From assembly GCA_013002165.1 (NCBI GenBank), contig JABDKO010000220.1, forward strand, positions 1-64,000: a DNA stretch of 64,000 nt, written 5' to 3'. This DNA comes from Rhodothermales bacterium. Lineage in GTDB: Bacteria; Bacteroidota; Rhodothermia; Rhodothermales; JABDKH01. The notes beneath the pieces are model-generated. The model did no database searches. It saw nothing but the letters and a program-made list of their open reading frames with translations, and was not told the DNA's origin. The position numbers were made by a program, and so were the translations under genes. Positions 1-9,119 of this stretch are shown here, in pieces (positions within the stretch are counted from its first letter, which is position 1; each line of letters starts with the position of its first letter).

Positions 1-378
1 GGCGTTCATTTGACATCACTGGATGACAGGACGGATAGATTTCTTGATCGATCCAAAGTGATACTACTCGGCATGGTCAATATGGACCTGACCGAGACAG
101 GAGCCGACGATGTGGATCTGAGTCAAACTCGTCTGGTTGCGCACGAGCTTGTGAAAGAATCAGGACCACTTCGCGGCGAACTGGAAGAAGCCGACCAGCA
201 GAGGTTGATGACACTCATTGACGATCTCGAGGTCATCCTTTTGCAGATTGCAAACCTTGAAGAGGACGCTGACATCCCGGCGATTGAGATGGTGAAGGAC
301 GGAGTAGACCAGCGTGCCGTCCTGCTAAAAATTAATGTTTCGGAAATGCGAAGCACGCAGCGCGGTGATGGCTCGTAG
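1..378 (+). CDS. C-terminal part of a probable anti-sigma-type protein (5' truncated)
   Basis: The reading frame is open to the first base of the window, so this is most likely the end of a longer protein; a TTG at position 10 is the only start-like codon near the edge. The visible part is acidic and helical, with the stretch LDRSKVILLGMVNMD near the start and a closing QRAVLLKINVSEMR. This kind of tail is familiar from zinc-finger anti-sigma proteins that sit between an ECF sigma factor and HEAT-repeat genes, and two HEAT-repeat genes follow directly. The family call is inference from that likeness and the context; the zinc-finger part would lie outside the window. Confidence 0.5.
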   Translation, partial: GVHLTSLDDRTDRFLDRSKVILLGMVNMDLTETGADDVDLSQTRLVAHELVKESGPLRGELEEADQQRLMTLIDDLEVILLQIANLEEDADIPAIEMVKDGVDQRAVLLKINVSEMRSTQRGDGS

Positions 379-428
379 CCTCACACGTCGCTCGGCTTCA
401 ATCACATAAGATAACGGAGTACATAGTT

Positions 429-1868
429 GTGAAAACAGGATTAATGATAGCGATTCTGTGCCTGGGGCTGAACATTTCGGCGACGGCCCAGGAAGCAGAT
501 CAGTACAAACAAGCTTACGATATGGTGCTCGCAGAAAACTGGGCAGGTGCCGAACGTGCATTCGACTCGTTTCTGGCAAGATACCCGGATGGGAAATGGT
601 CAGACGATGCGCAGTACTGGCAATGTCATGTTCAGGAAAAACGAGGGTCGGATCTGGAAGATGTCTTCGACTGCTATCAGGATTTTGTCGGCGAATACAA
701 AGGTAGTTCGTGGGCGGATGATGCTGAATCGAGCATGGTCAGGGTCGGGAATCGCCTCGTCAACTCGGGAAAAAGGGAGTACGCCGCAATCATAGAGCAG
801 ATTGGTGAAAGCGCGGAGGAGGAAGTGCGTCTGGTCGCTCTGGACGCTCTGTGGCAGATGGGAGACGAACGGGCGCTCGATGTGGCTCTCGAACTCTACG
901 ACGATAATGCGAGCGTTGCCTTTAAAAAGAAACTGATTTTTGCATTCTCACAGTTCGATTCCCCGCGGGCGACTGCGAAGTTAAAGGAGATCGCGAAAGC
1001 GGATGACGACCCGGAAATCCGGAAGGATGCCATATTCTGGATAGCAGAAAGGCGTGACAGTGAGTCCATTGATTTTCTGACCTCACTAACTACCGGCAAC
1101 GAACCAGTCGAGGTGCAGAAGCAAGTAGCGTTCGCCTTCTCACAACTTGGAGACGCCGGAGTCACGGCACTGATCAAGCTTGCTCGCAACTCGCGCCACG
1201 AAGAAGTTCGCAAGGACGCCATTTTCTGGCTTGGTCAAACAGGTGGTCCCGAAGTGGCATCGTTCTTCGACGAACTCCTTGCGACATCGAAAGACCCCGA
1301 GGTAATGGAGCAGGTGATCTTTGCATTTTCTCAGATGGGCGGAGAAGAGAGTCTTAATCGTCTTGCACGAATTGCGCAGTCACACGAAAATGATGAACTC
1401 AGAAAGGAAGCCATTTTCTGGATCTCCCAGACCGGAGGCTCGAGAGCAGCTTCCCTCATGGAGTCTATCGAAAAGTCGAATCCCTCCGAGGAGGTTATGG
1501 AATCTGTCGTATTTGCGTATTCGCAGATGGGCGAGGAAGGACTCAAGCGACTCGGAGCGCTCGCAAGTACTCATCCGAGTGCGGAGGTACGCAAAGAGTC
1601 GATCTTCTGGCTGGGGCAGTCCGGAGGGAGTCAGGCGACAGAGGTCTTTGATGACATACTTGAAACCTCCGACAACAAGGAGCTGATTGAGCAAGTAGTA
1701 TTCGCCCTAAGTCAACTGCCTGATGATCAGGGCGTCGACCAACTAATCGATCTGGCAAAAAATCATCCAAATGCGGACGTTCGCAAGAGCGCTGTGTTCT
1801 ATCTCGGACAAAATGATAGCGACAGGGCCAGGCAGGCACTCGTCGAGATTATCCGGGGCAGGGACTAA
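429..1868 (+). CDS. Exported TPR/HEAT-repeat protein
   Basis: 479 residues from a GTG start about 50 bases after the previous gene. Residues 1-20 form a signal peptide ending in ATAQ. Residues 25-115 look like a TPR/outer-membrane-lipoprotein-type helical region (YPDGKWSDDAQYW). From about residue 120 to the end there are HEAT repeats of about 31 residues. They alternate between two forms, one containing EQVVFAFSQMG and one containing VRKEAIFWLGQSGG. HEAT solenoids are protein-binding scaffolds; no catalytic motif is seen. With the preceding anti-sigma-like gene and the next HEAT gene it forms a probable envelope-associated operon. The partner is unknown. Confidence 0.85.
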   Translation: MKTGLMIAILCLGLNISATAQEADQYKQAYDMVLAENWAGAERAFDSFLARYPDGKWSDDAQYWQCHVQEKRGSDLEDVFDCYQDFVGEYKGSSWADDAESSMVRVGNRLVNSGKREYAAIIEQIGESAEEEVRLVALDALWQMGDERALDVALELYDDNASVAFKKKLIFAFSQFDSPRATAKLKEIAKADDDPEIRKDAIFWIAERRDSESIDFLTSLTTGNEPVEVQKQVAFAFSQLGDAGVTALIKLARNSRHEEVRKDAIFWLGQTGGPEVASFFDELLATSKDPEVMEQVIFAFSQMGGEESLNRLARIAQSHENDELRKEAIFWISQTGGSRAASLMESIEKSNPSEEVMESVVFAYSQMGEEGLKRLGALASTHPSAEVRKESIFWLGQSGGSQATEVFDDILETSDNKELIEQVVFALSQLPDDQGVDQLIDLAKNHPNADVRKSAVFYLGQNDSDRARQALVEIIRGRD

Positions 1869-1886
1869 TACCGAAGAGGCCATTTT

Positions 1887-2933
1887 ATGAAAGCTGTAAT
1901 ATTTGTTTGTGCTCTGTTGGTGCTACCTGTTAGCGGCATAGCTCAGGAGGTAGCCAGGTACGGCGGTACATCAACAGAACTGGAAACCAGATGGACGTGG
2001 GCCGAGAACGAACTCGATAGGCGCTCGGGAGATATCTGGTTCGGTTATTCGATTGAACGCCTGATGCGCGCTGATTCGCACATGGGCAGGTATTCAAGCA
2101 GGAAAAACTATCCAACATTCGGGGAACTGCTCTACGGGATAAAGACTGAGCGGACGCCTGGCCTCGATAGCCGGTCAGACAGGATGATCATGAAGGAGAT
2201 GGTAATGATGTTCCTTATGAGCAAGCAGGGCAAAATACAAGATGTGTTGTTTTCAACGCTCGACGGTGACGTGCACGTTGACAATGACATTTTGTGGCTG
2301 GGTAATGTCGACACGGGTGCTAGTCTTGCAAATACAAAAATCCTGTTTCGGAACTCAACCGAAAGCGATGTGCGGGAAGATCTCGTAGCTGCAATTTCAA
2401 TGCACGATTCGCCCGAAGCCCTCGATATGCTGAGGTCTATTCTGAAAGCCGACGACGTTCCTGAGGTACGCGAGCAGGCGGCGTTCTGGATGAGCCAGGT
2501 ATCAGACACTGAGGTCGTTCTTGATGACCTCGTATCGGCAGCGACGAACGATCAGTCAGAAGATGTTCAGGAGCAGGCAGTGTTTGCAATCAGTCAGATT
2601 GAAACAAAGAGTGCGACGGACGCTCTGATTAGACTGGCCCGTACCGGACCATCCGAGATTAAAGATGAGTCGATTTTCTGGCTCGGGCAGAAGGCGACCG
2701 ACCGGGCGACGGAAAGTCTTGCGGAGATTGTCGAAAACGACCCTGATTACGAAGTCAAGAAGCAGGCCTTGTTCGCACTTTCTCAACAAGAAAACCAGGC
2801 CGGTATTGACATGTTGATTCAAATAGCCCGTACGCACGACAGCGCTGCCCTTCGCAAGGATGCAATATTCTGGCTGAGTCAAAGTGACGACCCGGCAGCA
2901 CTCGACGCAATCGTCGCGATCGTCAAGGGCTAG
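1887..2933 (+). CDS. Exported HEAT-repeat protein
   Basis: 348 residues, starting 18 bases after the preceding HEAT gene and almost certainly co-transcribed. A signal peptide (about residues 1-19, ending GIAQ) is followed by a region of about 130 residues without clear repeats. HEAT repeats then run to the C-terminus, using the same alternating words as the upstream protein (VQEQAVFAISQ, IKDESIFWLGQ, LRKDAIFWLSQ). The two genes therefore look like paralogues from duplication. A periplasmic scaffold role is inferred; no enzyme motif is visible. It ends 10 bases from the convergent NamZ-like gene. Confidence 0.82.
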   Translation: MKAVIFVCALLVLPVSGIAQEVARYGGTSTELETRWTWAENELDRRSGDIWFGYSIERLMRADSHMGRYSSRKNYPTFGELLYGIKTERTPGLDSRSDRMIMKEMVMMFLMSKQGKIQDVLFSTLDGDVHVDNDILWLGNVDTGASLANTKILFRNSTESDVREDLVAAISMHDSPEALDMLRSILKADDVPEVREQAAFWMSQVSDTEVVLDDLVSAATNDQSEDVQEQAVFAISQIETKSATDALIRLARTGPSEIKDESIFWLGQKATDRATESLAEIVENDPDYEVKKQALFALSQQENQAGIDMLIQIARTHDSAALRKDAIFWLSQSDDPAALDAIVAIVKG

Positions 2934-2943
2934 GGCTCCCGTT

Positions 2944-4215
2944 CTAGCGGTAGAGCAGATAGGGCTCTCTTTGCGTCTGGAATGACTCGACCTGGTCCTG
3001 CCACCCCGCAAGTATTTCGCGGGCGGATTCTCCAGCGAGGAGGCTGCGGCGAAGTTCATCGGACCCTGACAGCAAAACCATCCAGCGTTCATTGATGGTG
3101 TTCTCGAGGTACGAGTCCGGGCTAGCATCCCGTATGGCGGTTAGTACATGAACGCCCGTTTCAACGGGGCGGTAAATGTCTGCATCAAGTAGAGTCAATC
3201 TGACCCCGTTGATCGTAACATCCTGATGCTTTGGTGACGCTGCAACACCGGGGATGGATCGCGGAGTGTACGTTTGCATGCTGAACTCGGCACCCGGGAG
3301 AGAAGCGTCGTTCAGCAGCTCAACTACCGACTGCGCGTCTACCTCCGGCGCGCCGAAGATTAGAAATGGCTCATCGGTGCCGCGGCCCTCGTTCAACGCC
3401 GTGGCCTCAAGAAGGCAGATGCCGGAATACACAACAGCTGTCTGCACTGTCGGAATATTCGGGCTTGTCGGAATCCAGTGTTGTGGATCGAATGGCCATC
3501 CGTCGGACCGTTGCCACCCGATGATTTCGACAACCGTCAACTGCAGATCTTCCAGGCCTTCAATCCAGCGCTCACCTGCAATCATTTGCGCGAGTTCTCC
3601 GACAGTCAAACCGTGAGCAATCGGGATCGGGTACAGACCAACGAACGATTCGTTGCCCGACTCAACCAGCGGTCCCCCGATGTAGTTGCCCCCCAGGGGA
3701 TTTGGTCTGTCCAGGACAACAAATTCGATTCCGGCGTTGGCCGCAGACTGCATCGCTAGTCCGAGGACGGAAATGTACGTGTAGAATCGTGCCCCGATGT
3801 CCTGAATGTCGAAGACGAGCACGTCCACATTCTCAAGCATGTCAGGTGTTGGCGCGCGAGTGTCACCGTACAGGCTATAGACTGGTATTGCATCAAGTGA
3901 ATCAGAATCGACCTTCTGTCCGGCTTCTACGTCACCCCGGTAGCCGTGCTCGGGTCCAAATATTGCAGTCAGACTGAGACCCTCGTGTGCTCGAAGTACA
4001 TCCACAAGGTGCTGGTCCTGATACCGCGTGGTCTGGTTGGCAATCAGGCCAACACGCTTCCCCTCAAGTACCGCAAAATCTGATTCCACGAGTACCGCCG
4101 CACCTGTTTTAACCACAGGTGCCGGGTCCGGCAGGCGGTCTCCGGATTGGCAGCTAATTCCAACGAGGAGTGCAAGTAGAATCGACAGGTGATTAGGAAT
4201 TCGCGACAACAACAT
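2944..4215 (-). CDS. DUF1343/NamZ-type exo-beta-N-acetylmuramidase lipoprotein
   Basis: From the ATG at 4215 the protein has about 423 residues and begins with a lipoprotein signal ([10 protein letters not shown], Cys about residue 22). The frame opens further upstream, inside ndk, but that extension is not signal-like. A GGAG sits one base before this ATG; the two TTG codons just after it (4212, 4209) are better spaced from the GGAG and are possible starts. Family features include [32 protein letters not shown] and DRPNPLGG. NamZ enzymes remove terminal N-acetylmuramic acid from peptidoglycan fragments, so a role in cell-wall recycling is likely. It overlaps the end of ndk by 23 bases, suggesting coupled expression. 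Confidence 0.85.
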   Translation of the reverse strand: MLLSRIPNHLSILLALLVGISCQSGDRLPDPAPVVKTGAAVLVESDFAVLEGKRVGLIANQTTRYQDQHLVDVLRAHEGLSLTAIFGPEHGYRGDVEAGQKVDSDSLDAIPVYSLYGDTRAPTPDMLENVDVLVFDIQDIGARFYTYISVLGLAMQSAANAGIEFVVLDRPNPLGGNYIGGPLVESGNESFVGLYPIPIAHGLTVGELAQMIAGERWIEGLEDLQLTVVEIIGWQRSDGWPFDPQHWIPTSPNIPTVQTAVVYSGICLLEATALNEGRGTDEPFLIFGAPEVDAQSVVELLNDASLPGAEFSMQTYTPRSIPGVAASPKHQDVTINGVRLTLLDADIYRPVETGVHVLTAIRDASPDSYLENTINERWMVLLSGSDELRRSLLAGESAREILAGWQDQVESFQTQREPYLLYR

Positions 4216-4621
4216 GCTCCGGGAAGAAATATGCGGACTCGATGAGGCCATTCTCCACAGAGTCAGAACCATGCGCAATGTTTTCGCCGACGGAATCAGC
4301 AAACAACTTTCTGATCGTTCCATCTGCAGCCTCTGCCGGGTTCGTTGCGCCGATCAGCGTTCTGTAGTCAGCGATCGCATTCTCTTTTTCAAGGACGATC
4401 GGAACACACGGGCCGCTCGACATAAACGTGGTCAACTCTCCAAAAAATGGACGATCCTTATGTACAGCGTAGAACCCCTCGGCTTCAGATTTCGAAAGAC
4501 GAACGAGTTTCATGGCGCGGATGGTGAATCCAGCGTCCTGAATACGTTTGATTACTTCGCCGATCAGATTTTTGCGTACACAATCCGGTTTCAGGATCGC
4601 TAATGTTCGTTCGAGTGCCAT
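4193..4621 (-). CDS. ndk: Nucleoside-diphosphate kinase
   Basis: 142 residues, the usual length for Ndk. It starts [10 protein letters not shown], a family hallmark, and carries the catalytic histidine in the loop NIAHGSDS, followed by AYFFPE near the end. The cytosolic enzyme moves the gamma phosphate of ATP to other nucleoside diphosphates through phosphohistidine. The downstream NamZ-like gene starts inside its last codons. Confidence 0.97.
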   Translation of the reverse strand: MALERTLAILKPDCVRKNLIGEVIKRIQDAGFTIRAMKLVRLSKSEAEGFYAVHKDRPFFGELTTFMSSGPCVPIVLEKENAIADYRTLIGATNPAEAADGTIRKLFADSVGENIAHGSDSVENGLIESAYFFPEHVVVANS

Positions 4622-4751
4622 GTATTTTTGTTAATTGAATGAAGGCTGGAATGCTATGTATTCACCGATCCACAACTGGATTACACTTTTGCAGGTGCAT
4701 CAGCGTGAGCTTCATCGGGTCAGCGGGGAAAAATATGTGTAACCGGTAACT

Positions 4752-5918
4752 CTACACACCACCAAGGTGATCCGCTATTATTTTTGAATCCGTATTAATA
4801 ATACCAAGTACTCCGCCGGCCCGGTAGTTGTCGAAACCGATGAAATATGCCCCGTCGACGGATTCCTTGCCGATCACGATTGTCGGATTACCATACTCAT
4901 CTGTGTATGGAGCCACTGCCGGAAAGATGTCCGTGACTCCCGATTTGTATCCCGTGCAGATGATTACGGCATCAAAATCATCAACGCGGCCATCGGCAAA
5001 CTCAACTCCCGCCTGCGTGAACCGTTTGATTTCCGGACGGATCACGATGTTACCCTCCCGAATCTGTTTCACGGTGCCAAGATCAATTACCGGGGTCTTG
5101 CCAAAGCGTCGAAGCTGGGCAGTCGGTGCGATAGAAGGTGTGCGCAAACCAAATTTTGAAAGGTTTCCGATCGTCAACTTCTGGGTGAGTTTTGCAAGCG
5201 CATCCTGCAGCCAGAGCGGTAGGCCCGACAGATGAATGGCGGTTTGCTGCGTTGGTCGTCCGAAAGCGTCTCTCGGAACAATATTGACGGGTCCGCGCAC
5301 GGAAATTGCCACGGCGATTCCACTTTCAGCGAGGTCGAGAGCTATTTCAGCGCCGGTGTTGCCCATCCCGACAACAAGGCACCGTTTGTTTTCAAACGGG
5401 TTTGCAGTTCTATAGTCTCGGCTGTGCACCACGGTGCCGGTGAACGAGTCCAGTCCCGGCCAGCTCGGCGTAAGCGGAACACGATTGATTCCTGTTGCCA
5501 GCACTACCCGATCTGCTGACATTTTTTCGCCGGTTGTTGAAAGAATCCATTTATCGGCCGCGCGTTCTACTGACTGGACCTGCGTGTTGAATCGCGGACT
5601 GATTTCGAATTCACTGGCATAGTCAATGAGATAGTCAGTCAGCTGCTGCCGGGAAACGTAGGTCGGATAGCCGGAGGGGAATGGCATGAACGGCAGTGAC
5701 GAATACTCTTTTACCGTATGCAGATGCAGTCGCTCATAATGATTGTGCCACGATGGAGCAACGGATGTACCCTGCTCAACCATATCGAAGTCTATGCCCA
5801 TCTTCCGCAGACGGGCACCAACGGCCAGTCCGGCAGGTCCGGCACCAACGATGATGATAGAAGGGGATCCCAAGATGTTTTCGTGTTTGATGCCCAAGGT
5901 ATGAATGATTTGATACAC
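4752..5918 (-). CDS. Flavin-containing monooxygenase (YUCCA/FMO-like)
   Basis: 388 residues from a GTG start with GGAG four bases upstream. It has an FAD-binding GAGPAG near residue 26, the FMO-identifying motif FxGxxxHxxxY (FTGTVVHSRDY), a second Rossmann motif for NADPH (GMGNTG), and ICTGYKSG close to the C-terminus. Together these mark a class B flavoprotein monooxygenase that oxidises a soft nucleophile or carbonyl. The substrate cannot be read from the sequence; plant and bacterial relatives include indole-3-pyruvate monooxygenases. It is divergent from the Rrf2 gene, with about 150 bases between them. Confidence 0.85.
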   Translation of the reverse strand: MYQIIHTLGIKHENILGSPSIIIVGAGPAGLAVGARLRKMGIDFDMVEQGTSVAPSWHNHYERLHLHTVKEYSSLPFMPFPSGYPTYVSRQQLTDYLIDYASEFEISPRFNTQVQSVERAADKWILSTTGEKMSADRVVLATGINRVPLTPSWPGLDSFTGTVVHSRDYRTANPFENKRCLVVGMGNTGAEIALDLAESGIAVAISVRGPVNIVPRDAFGRPTQQTAIHLSGLPLWLQDALAKLTQKLTIGNLSKFGLRTPSIAPTAQLRRFGKTPVIDLGTVKQIREGNIVIRPEIKRFTQAGVEFADGRVDDFDAVIICTGYKSGVTDIFPAVAPYTDEYGNPTIVIGKESVDGAYFIGFDNYRAGGVLGIINTDSKIIADHLGGV

Positions 5919-6044
5919 AGGTCTCCGGTCAGTATCGGATGGTCTCGATCCCTGTCTCCGCGTACCGCAGATGTTTTTGAAGAACGGGCAAAGACGGCGG
6001 TTTGCGCTAAGACTTCGGTTGAAGTGATCCGATTGAATAGTATA

Positions 6045-6064
6045 TTAAGACAAAAGAGTCATAA
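6045..6064 (+). promoter_or_regulatory. Candidate Rrf2 operator upstream of the rrf2 gene
   Basis: TTAAGAC-6-GTCATAA is an inverted repeat of two 7-base arms (one central mismatch) ending nine bases before the Rrf2 start codon. Its left arm plus spacer, TTAAGACAAAAGA, recurs exactly at 6523-6535 in front of the cytochrome c gene. The position fits autoregulation by the Rrf2 protein. This is inference from symmetry and recurrence; no binding consensus was available to compare. Confidence 0.45.
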
Positions 6065-6072
6065 ATCAGATA

Positions 6073-6543
6073 ATGCTTTCACGAGCCTGTCATATAGCGA
6101 TTCGAGCTACCGTCTACCTGGCGCTGCATTCCGGTGCCAGCTACGTAAATACGAAGGAGATAGGGCGGGTGCTGGGCGAGTCTCATCATTTTGTTGCCAA
6201 GGTGCTGAATCAGCTGGCCGGTGCCGGTATACTGCACTCTTACAGAGGCCCGAATGGAGGCGTAGCCCTCTCAAAAAGCCCCGATAAGCTCTATTTGAAG
6301 GATATTATTGCGGTTGTTGACGGCAAAGGGGCACTGGAGGGATGTGTGCTGGGCAACGCGAAATGTTCAGCTTCAAATCCGTGCGCCTTGCACGAGGACT
6401 GGAGTCCGATCCGACAGCAAATTATGGACCTTGTAGAGAATCGGTCACTTGGCCAGATTGCCGAACGAATCCGAATTCTGTCTGCTAACTCAGAGGGGGC
6501 TCTAACCTCTTCAGATTTTTATTTAAGACAAAAGACGCACTAA
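6073..6543 (+). CDS. Rrf2-family transcriptional regulator (Fe-S type)
   Basis: 156 residues. The N-terminal winged helix reads CHIAIRATVYLALHSG, then GESHHFVAKVLNQLAGAGIL and RGPNGGVAL, all typical of Rrf2. Three cysteines in CVLGNAKCSASNPC (about residues 97-110) match the cluster-binding cysteines of NsrR/IscR-like members, so it probably holds a [2Fe-2S] or [4Fe-4S] cluster and senses nitric oxide, oxygen or redox state. It lies 14 bases before the cytochrome c gene at the head of the nos cluster and is the likely regulator of that cluster. Confidence 0.88.
   Translation: MLSRACHIAIRATVYLALHSGASYVNTKEIGRVLGESHHFVAKVLNQLAGAGILHSYRGPNGGVALSKSPDKLYLKDIIAVVDGKGALEGCVLGNAKCSASNPCALHEDWSPIRQQIMDLVENRSLGQIAERIRILSANSEGALTSSDFYLRQKTH
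6523..6535 (+). promoter_or_regulatory. Second copy of the TTAAGACAAAAGA motif before the cytochrome c gene
   Basis: This 13-base word is identical to the left arm and spacer of the inverted repeat at 6045-6064. It overlaps the last codons of the Rrf2 gene and ends 22 bases before the cytochrome start. The right arm is not conserved, so it may be a half-site or a promoter element rather than a full operator. Confidence 0.35.
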
Positions 6544-6557
6544 TCATATATACTGTC

Positions 6558-7034
6558 ATGCGTAATAGACCTCACATACCAGCTCTCACAGCCACGCTAG
6601 TACTTTTCCTGATCGTTGGATGCGGTGGCGCGAGCGACTCTGAGCAGGCAACACCAGATCAGGCAGGGGACCAATCTTCCCTTACAGCCGACCAGATCGA
6701 AAATGGCATCGGCCCGGCCGTGGAAGTCAATCTGGGACCAATTGACGAAGCCATGGCAGCGAAAGGAGAGGCCATCTTCACATCGAAATGTGCCGCATGC
6801 CACAAGATGGACAAGCGATATGTTGGCCCGCCCCTTGCCGACGTGACGAAGAGACGATCGGCTCGCTTCATTATGAACATGATGCTGAATCCGGATCAGA
6901 TGATCCGCGAGCACCCGACTGGCAAGGAAATGTTCGCGACCTACATGACACCGATGCCGAGTCAAAACCTGACCGAAGAAGACGCACGCCATCTTCTGGA
7001 ATACCTGCGAACGCAAGTACCAGTCGTCGAATGA
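6558..7034 (+). CDS. Lipoprotein cytochrome c associated with nitrous oxide reductase
   Basis: 158 residues. A lipoprotein signal (LVLFLIVGCGG, Cys about residue 22) is followed by a low-complexity linker. A single haem-binding CAACH lies at about residue 77, then YVGPPL, and a likely distal methionine in YMTPMPSQ. This is the class I monohaem type. In clade II nos clusters such cytochromes stand beside nosZ and are thought to pass electrons to its CuA centre. The 45-base gap to nosZ suggests one transcript. Confidence 0.85.
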   Translation: MRNRPHIPALTATLVLFLIVGCGGASDSEQATPDQAGDQSSLTADQIENGIGPAVEVNLGPIDEAMAAKGEAIFTSKCAACHKMDKRYVGPPLADVTKRRSARFIMNMMLNPDQMIREHPTGKEMFATYMTPMPSQNLTEEDARHLLEYLRTQVPVVE

Positions 7035-7079
7035 TTTTTTGAATTTAGAACTACACACATACACTATCAGATCAAAGCC

Positions 7080-9038
7080 ATGAAACGTAACAACAGAAAC
7101 ACAGTGATCGCGGTAGCCGGAGTGCTCGTCGCCGTCATAGTGCTCGCCACTTCGTGCCAGCAGGCGCAGAGGGGTGTAATCAGTGGAAGCGATGCGGCTT
7201 CAAAGGTCTATGTACCTCCAGGAAGCTACGACGACTATTATGCATTCATGTCCGGAGGATACTCCGGCCAGGTGACGGTAATGGGACTACCATCCGGAAG
7301 ACTGCTCAAGAACATAGCAGTATTCTCGCAACACGCCGAGAACGGGTGGGGTTACTCTGAAGAAACGAAAGCGATGCTGAACACTTCCTACGGATTCATA
7401 CCGTGGGACGACAGCCATCATCCGCAGCTATCCCAGACGGACGGTGTGCCTGACGGGCGATGGTTGTTTATCAATGCAAACAATACGCCGCGTATTGCTC
7501 GCATTGACCTCGCTACATTCGAGACTGAAGAGATTCTGGAGATCCCCAATTCTGCGGGTAACCATGCCTCTCCGTTCATTACCGAGAATTCAGAATACCT
7601 CGTTGCCGCCACGCGTTTCAGTGTGCCGATCCCGCAACGCGATATGTCGATAGACGAATTCAAGGAGCAGTTCAAGGGAACGATTTCCTTCATTAAAGCC
7701 GACGTCGTCGGCGATATGGACGTCGAATTCCAGATTATGCTGCCGGGATACGACTACGACGTGTCACATGCAGGTAAGGGCCCGTCGCACGGCTGGGCGT
7801 TCTTCAGTACATATAACACAGAGCAGGCTCATACACTCAAAGAGGTCAATGCCTCCCAGAATGATAAAGACTTCATAGCAGCCGTCAACTGGCGTCGCGG
7901 TGAAGAGTGCCTGGCAGAGGGCGTCGGTCGCCAGTTTGGTGGTGAATACGTTCATAACATCGTCGGTGAAAACCGGATCGCGGTCTCCCACGCTCGCTCG
8001 GGAACCACCATGATCTATCCTGAAGATTGCGATGGTCTGGTATATTTCCTGCCGACACCAAAGTCACCTCACGGAGTTGATGTTGACCCGACAGGCGAAT
8101 ACATCGTGGGCGGCGGCAAGTTGGCAACCGTCCTTCCTGTCCATTCGTTCTCGAAGATGCTGCAGGCAATTGAAGACGAAGCCTTTGAAAGCGAAGTCGA
8201 CGGTATCCCGGTCCTTGACTACGATGCTGTTATAGCCGGTGAGGTTGCCAATGCAGGGCTCGGACCGCTCCATACAGAGTTCGACGGAAAGGGTAACGCA
8301 TATACGACCGCATTCCTGTCTTCCGAGATCGTCAAATGGAAACTGGGTACATGGGAAGTCGTCGACCGCATACCGGTATACTACAGTGTCGGTCACCTGA
8401 TGATACCCGGTGGCGATAGCCGCGAACCCTGGGGACAGTACCTGGTCGCGATGAACAAGATGACGAAGGATCGCTATCTCCCGACCGGACCGGAGCTGGC
8501 TCACTCAGCTCAGCTCATTGATATCACGGGCGAGAAGATGGAAATGCTACTTGACTTCCCGACGATGGGTGAGCCACACTATGCTCAGGGTATTGCAGCT
8601 GACCTTATCGCCAGTAATGAAGTAAGAATGTTTCCGATCGAGGAAAACAGTCATCCGTATGGTGTCAAGAGTGAAGCTGAAGCACGTGTCGAGCGCGACG
8701 GGAACGATGTTCACGTCTATATGTCATCGATCCGGAGTCACTTTGCTCCCGACAACATTGAGGGCATTCGTGTCGGCGACAAGGTTCACTTTCATGTTAC
8801 GAACCTTGAGCAGGACTGGGATGTACCGCACGGTTTCGCAGTGATCGGAGCCCGTACGTCGGAGTTGCTTATCATGCCTGGGGATACGCGAACACTTATC
8901 TGGAATCCACAACGTGAAGGAGTATATCCGTTCTACTGCACGGACTTCTGTTCTGCTTTGCATCAGGAAATGCAGGGATATGTTCGAGTGTCGCCTCGCG
9001 GAAGCAATACACCTCTGACATTTGGTACTGGCTCATAG
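7080..9038 (+). CDS. nosZ: Nitrous oxide reductase, clade II (Sec type)
   Basis: 652 residues. The N-terminus is a Sec-type hydrophobic signal ending LATSC, possibly a lipoprotein; no twin-arginine motif is present, as expected for clade II. The seven-bladed propeller carries histidines for the CuZ cluster (DDSHHPQ, VSHAGKGPSHGW, SPHGVDV, GPLHTEF). The C-terminal cupredoxin domain has CuA ligands in DVPHGF and in YCTDFCSALHQEM (C-x3-C-x3-H-x2-M, about residues 620-632). It reduces N2O to N2 in the periplasm. The cytochrome c gene lies upstream and the accessory genes follow. Confidence 0.97.
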   Translation: MKRNNRNTVIAVAGVLVAVIVLATSCQQAQRGVISGSDAASKVYVPPGSYDDYYAFMSGGYSGQVTVMGLPSGRLLKNIAVFSQHAENGWGYSEETKAMLNTSYGFIPWDDSHHPQLSQTDGVPDGRWLFINANNTPRIARIDLATFETEEILEIPNSAGNHASPFITENSEYLVAATRFSVPIPQRDMSIDEFKEQFKGTISFIKADVVGDMDVEFQIMLPGYDYDVSHAGKGPSHGWAFFSTYNTEQAHTLKEVNASQNDKDFIAAVNWRRGEECLAEGVGRQFGGEYVHNIVGENRIAVSHARSGTTMIYPEDCDGLVYFLPTPKSPHGVDVDPTGEYIVGGGKLATVLPVHSFSKMLQAIEDEAFESEVDGIPVLDYDAVIAGEVANAGLGPLHTEFDGKGNAYTTAFLSSEIVKWKLGTWEVVDRIPVYYSVGHLMIPGGDSREPWGQYLVAMNKMTKDRYLPTGPELAHSAQLIDITGEKMEMLLDFPTMGEPHYAQGIAADLIASNEVRMFPIEENSHPYGVKSEAEARVERDGNDVHVYMSSIRSHFAPDNIEGIRVGDKVHFHVTNLEQDWDVPHGFAVIGARTSELLIMPGDTRTLIWNPQREGVYPFYCTDFCSALHQEMQGYVRVSPRGSNTPLTFGTGS

Positions 9039-9056
9039 TGTGTGAATGACAGGTCA

Positions 9057-9080
9057 GGCGGCCGTCTTCGGACGGTCGCC
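9057..9080 (+). other. Strong intercistronic hairpin with a TTCG loop
   Basis: A 10-bp stem (one G-U pair) closed by C(TTCG)G lies 18 bases after the nosZ stop and 40 bases before the next gene. No T-run follows, so it is not a standard terminator. The position suits an mRNA-stabilising or partial-termination element that lets nosZ be made in excess over its accessory genes. The structure is seen directly; the role is inference. Confidence 0.6.
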
Positions 9081-9119
9081 ACCCCGTCGTTCCTTAACCC
9101 ATGAATCCTGTAGAAGACA

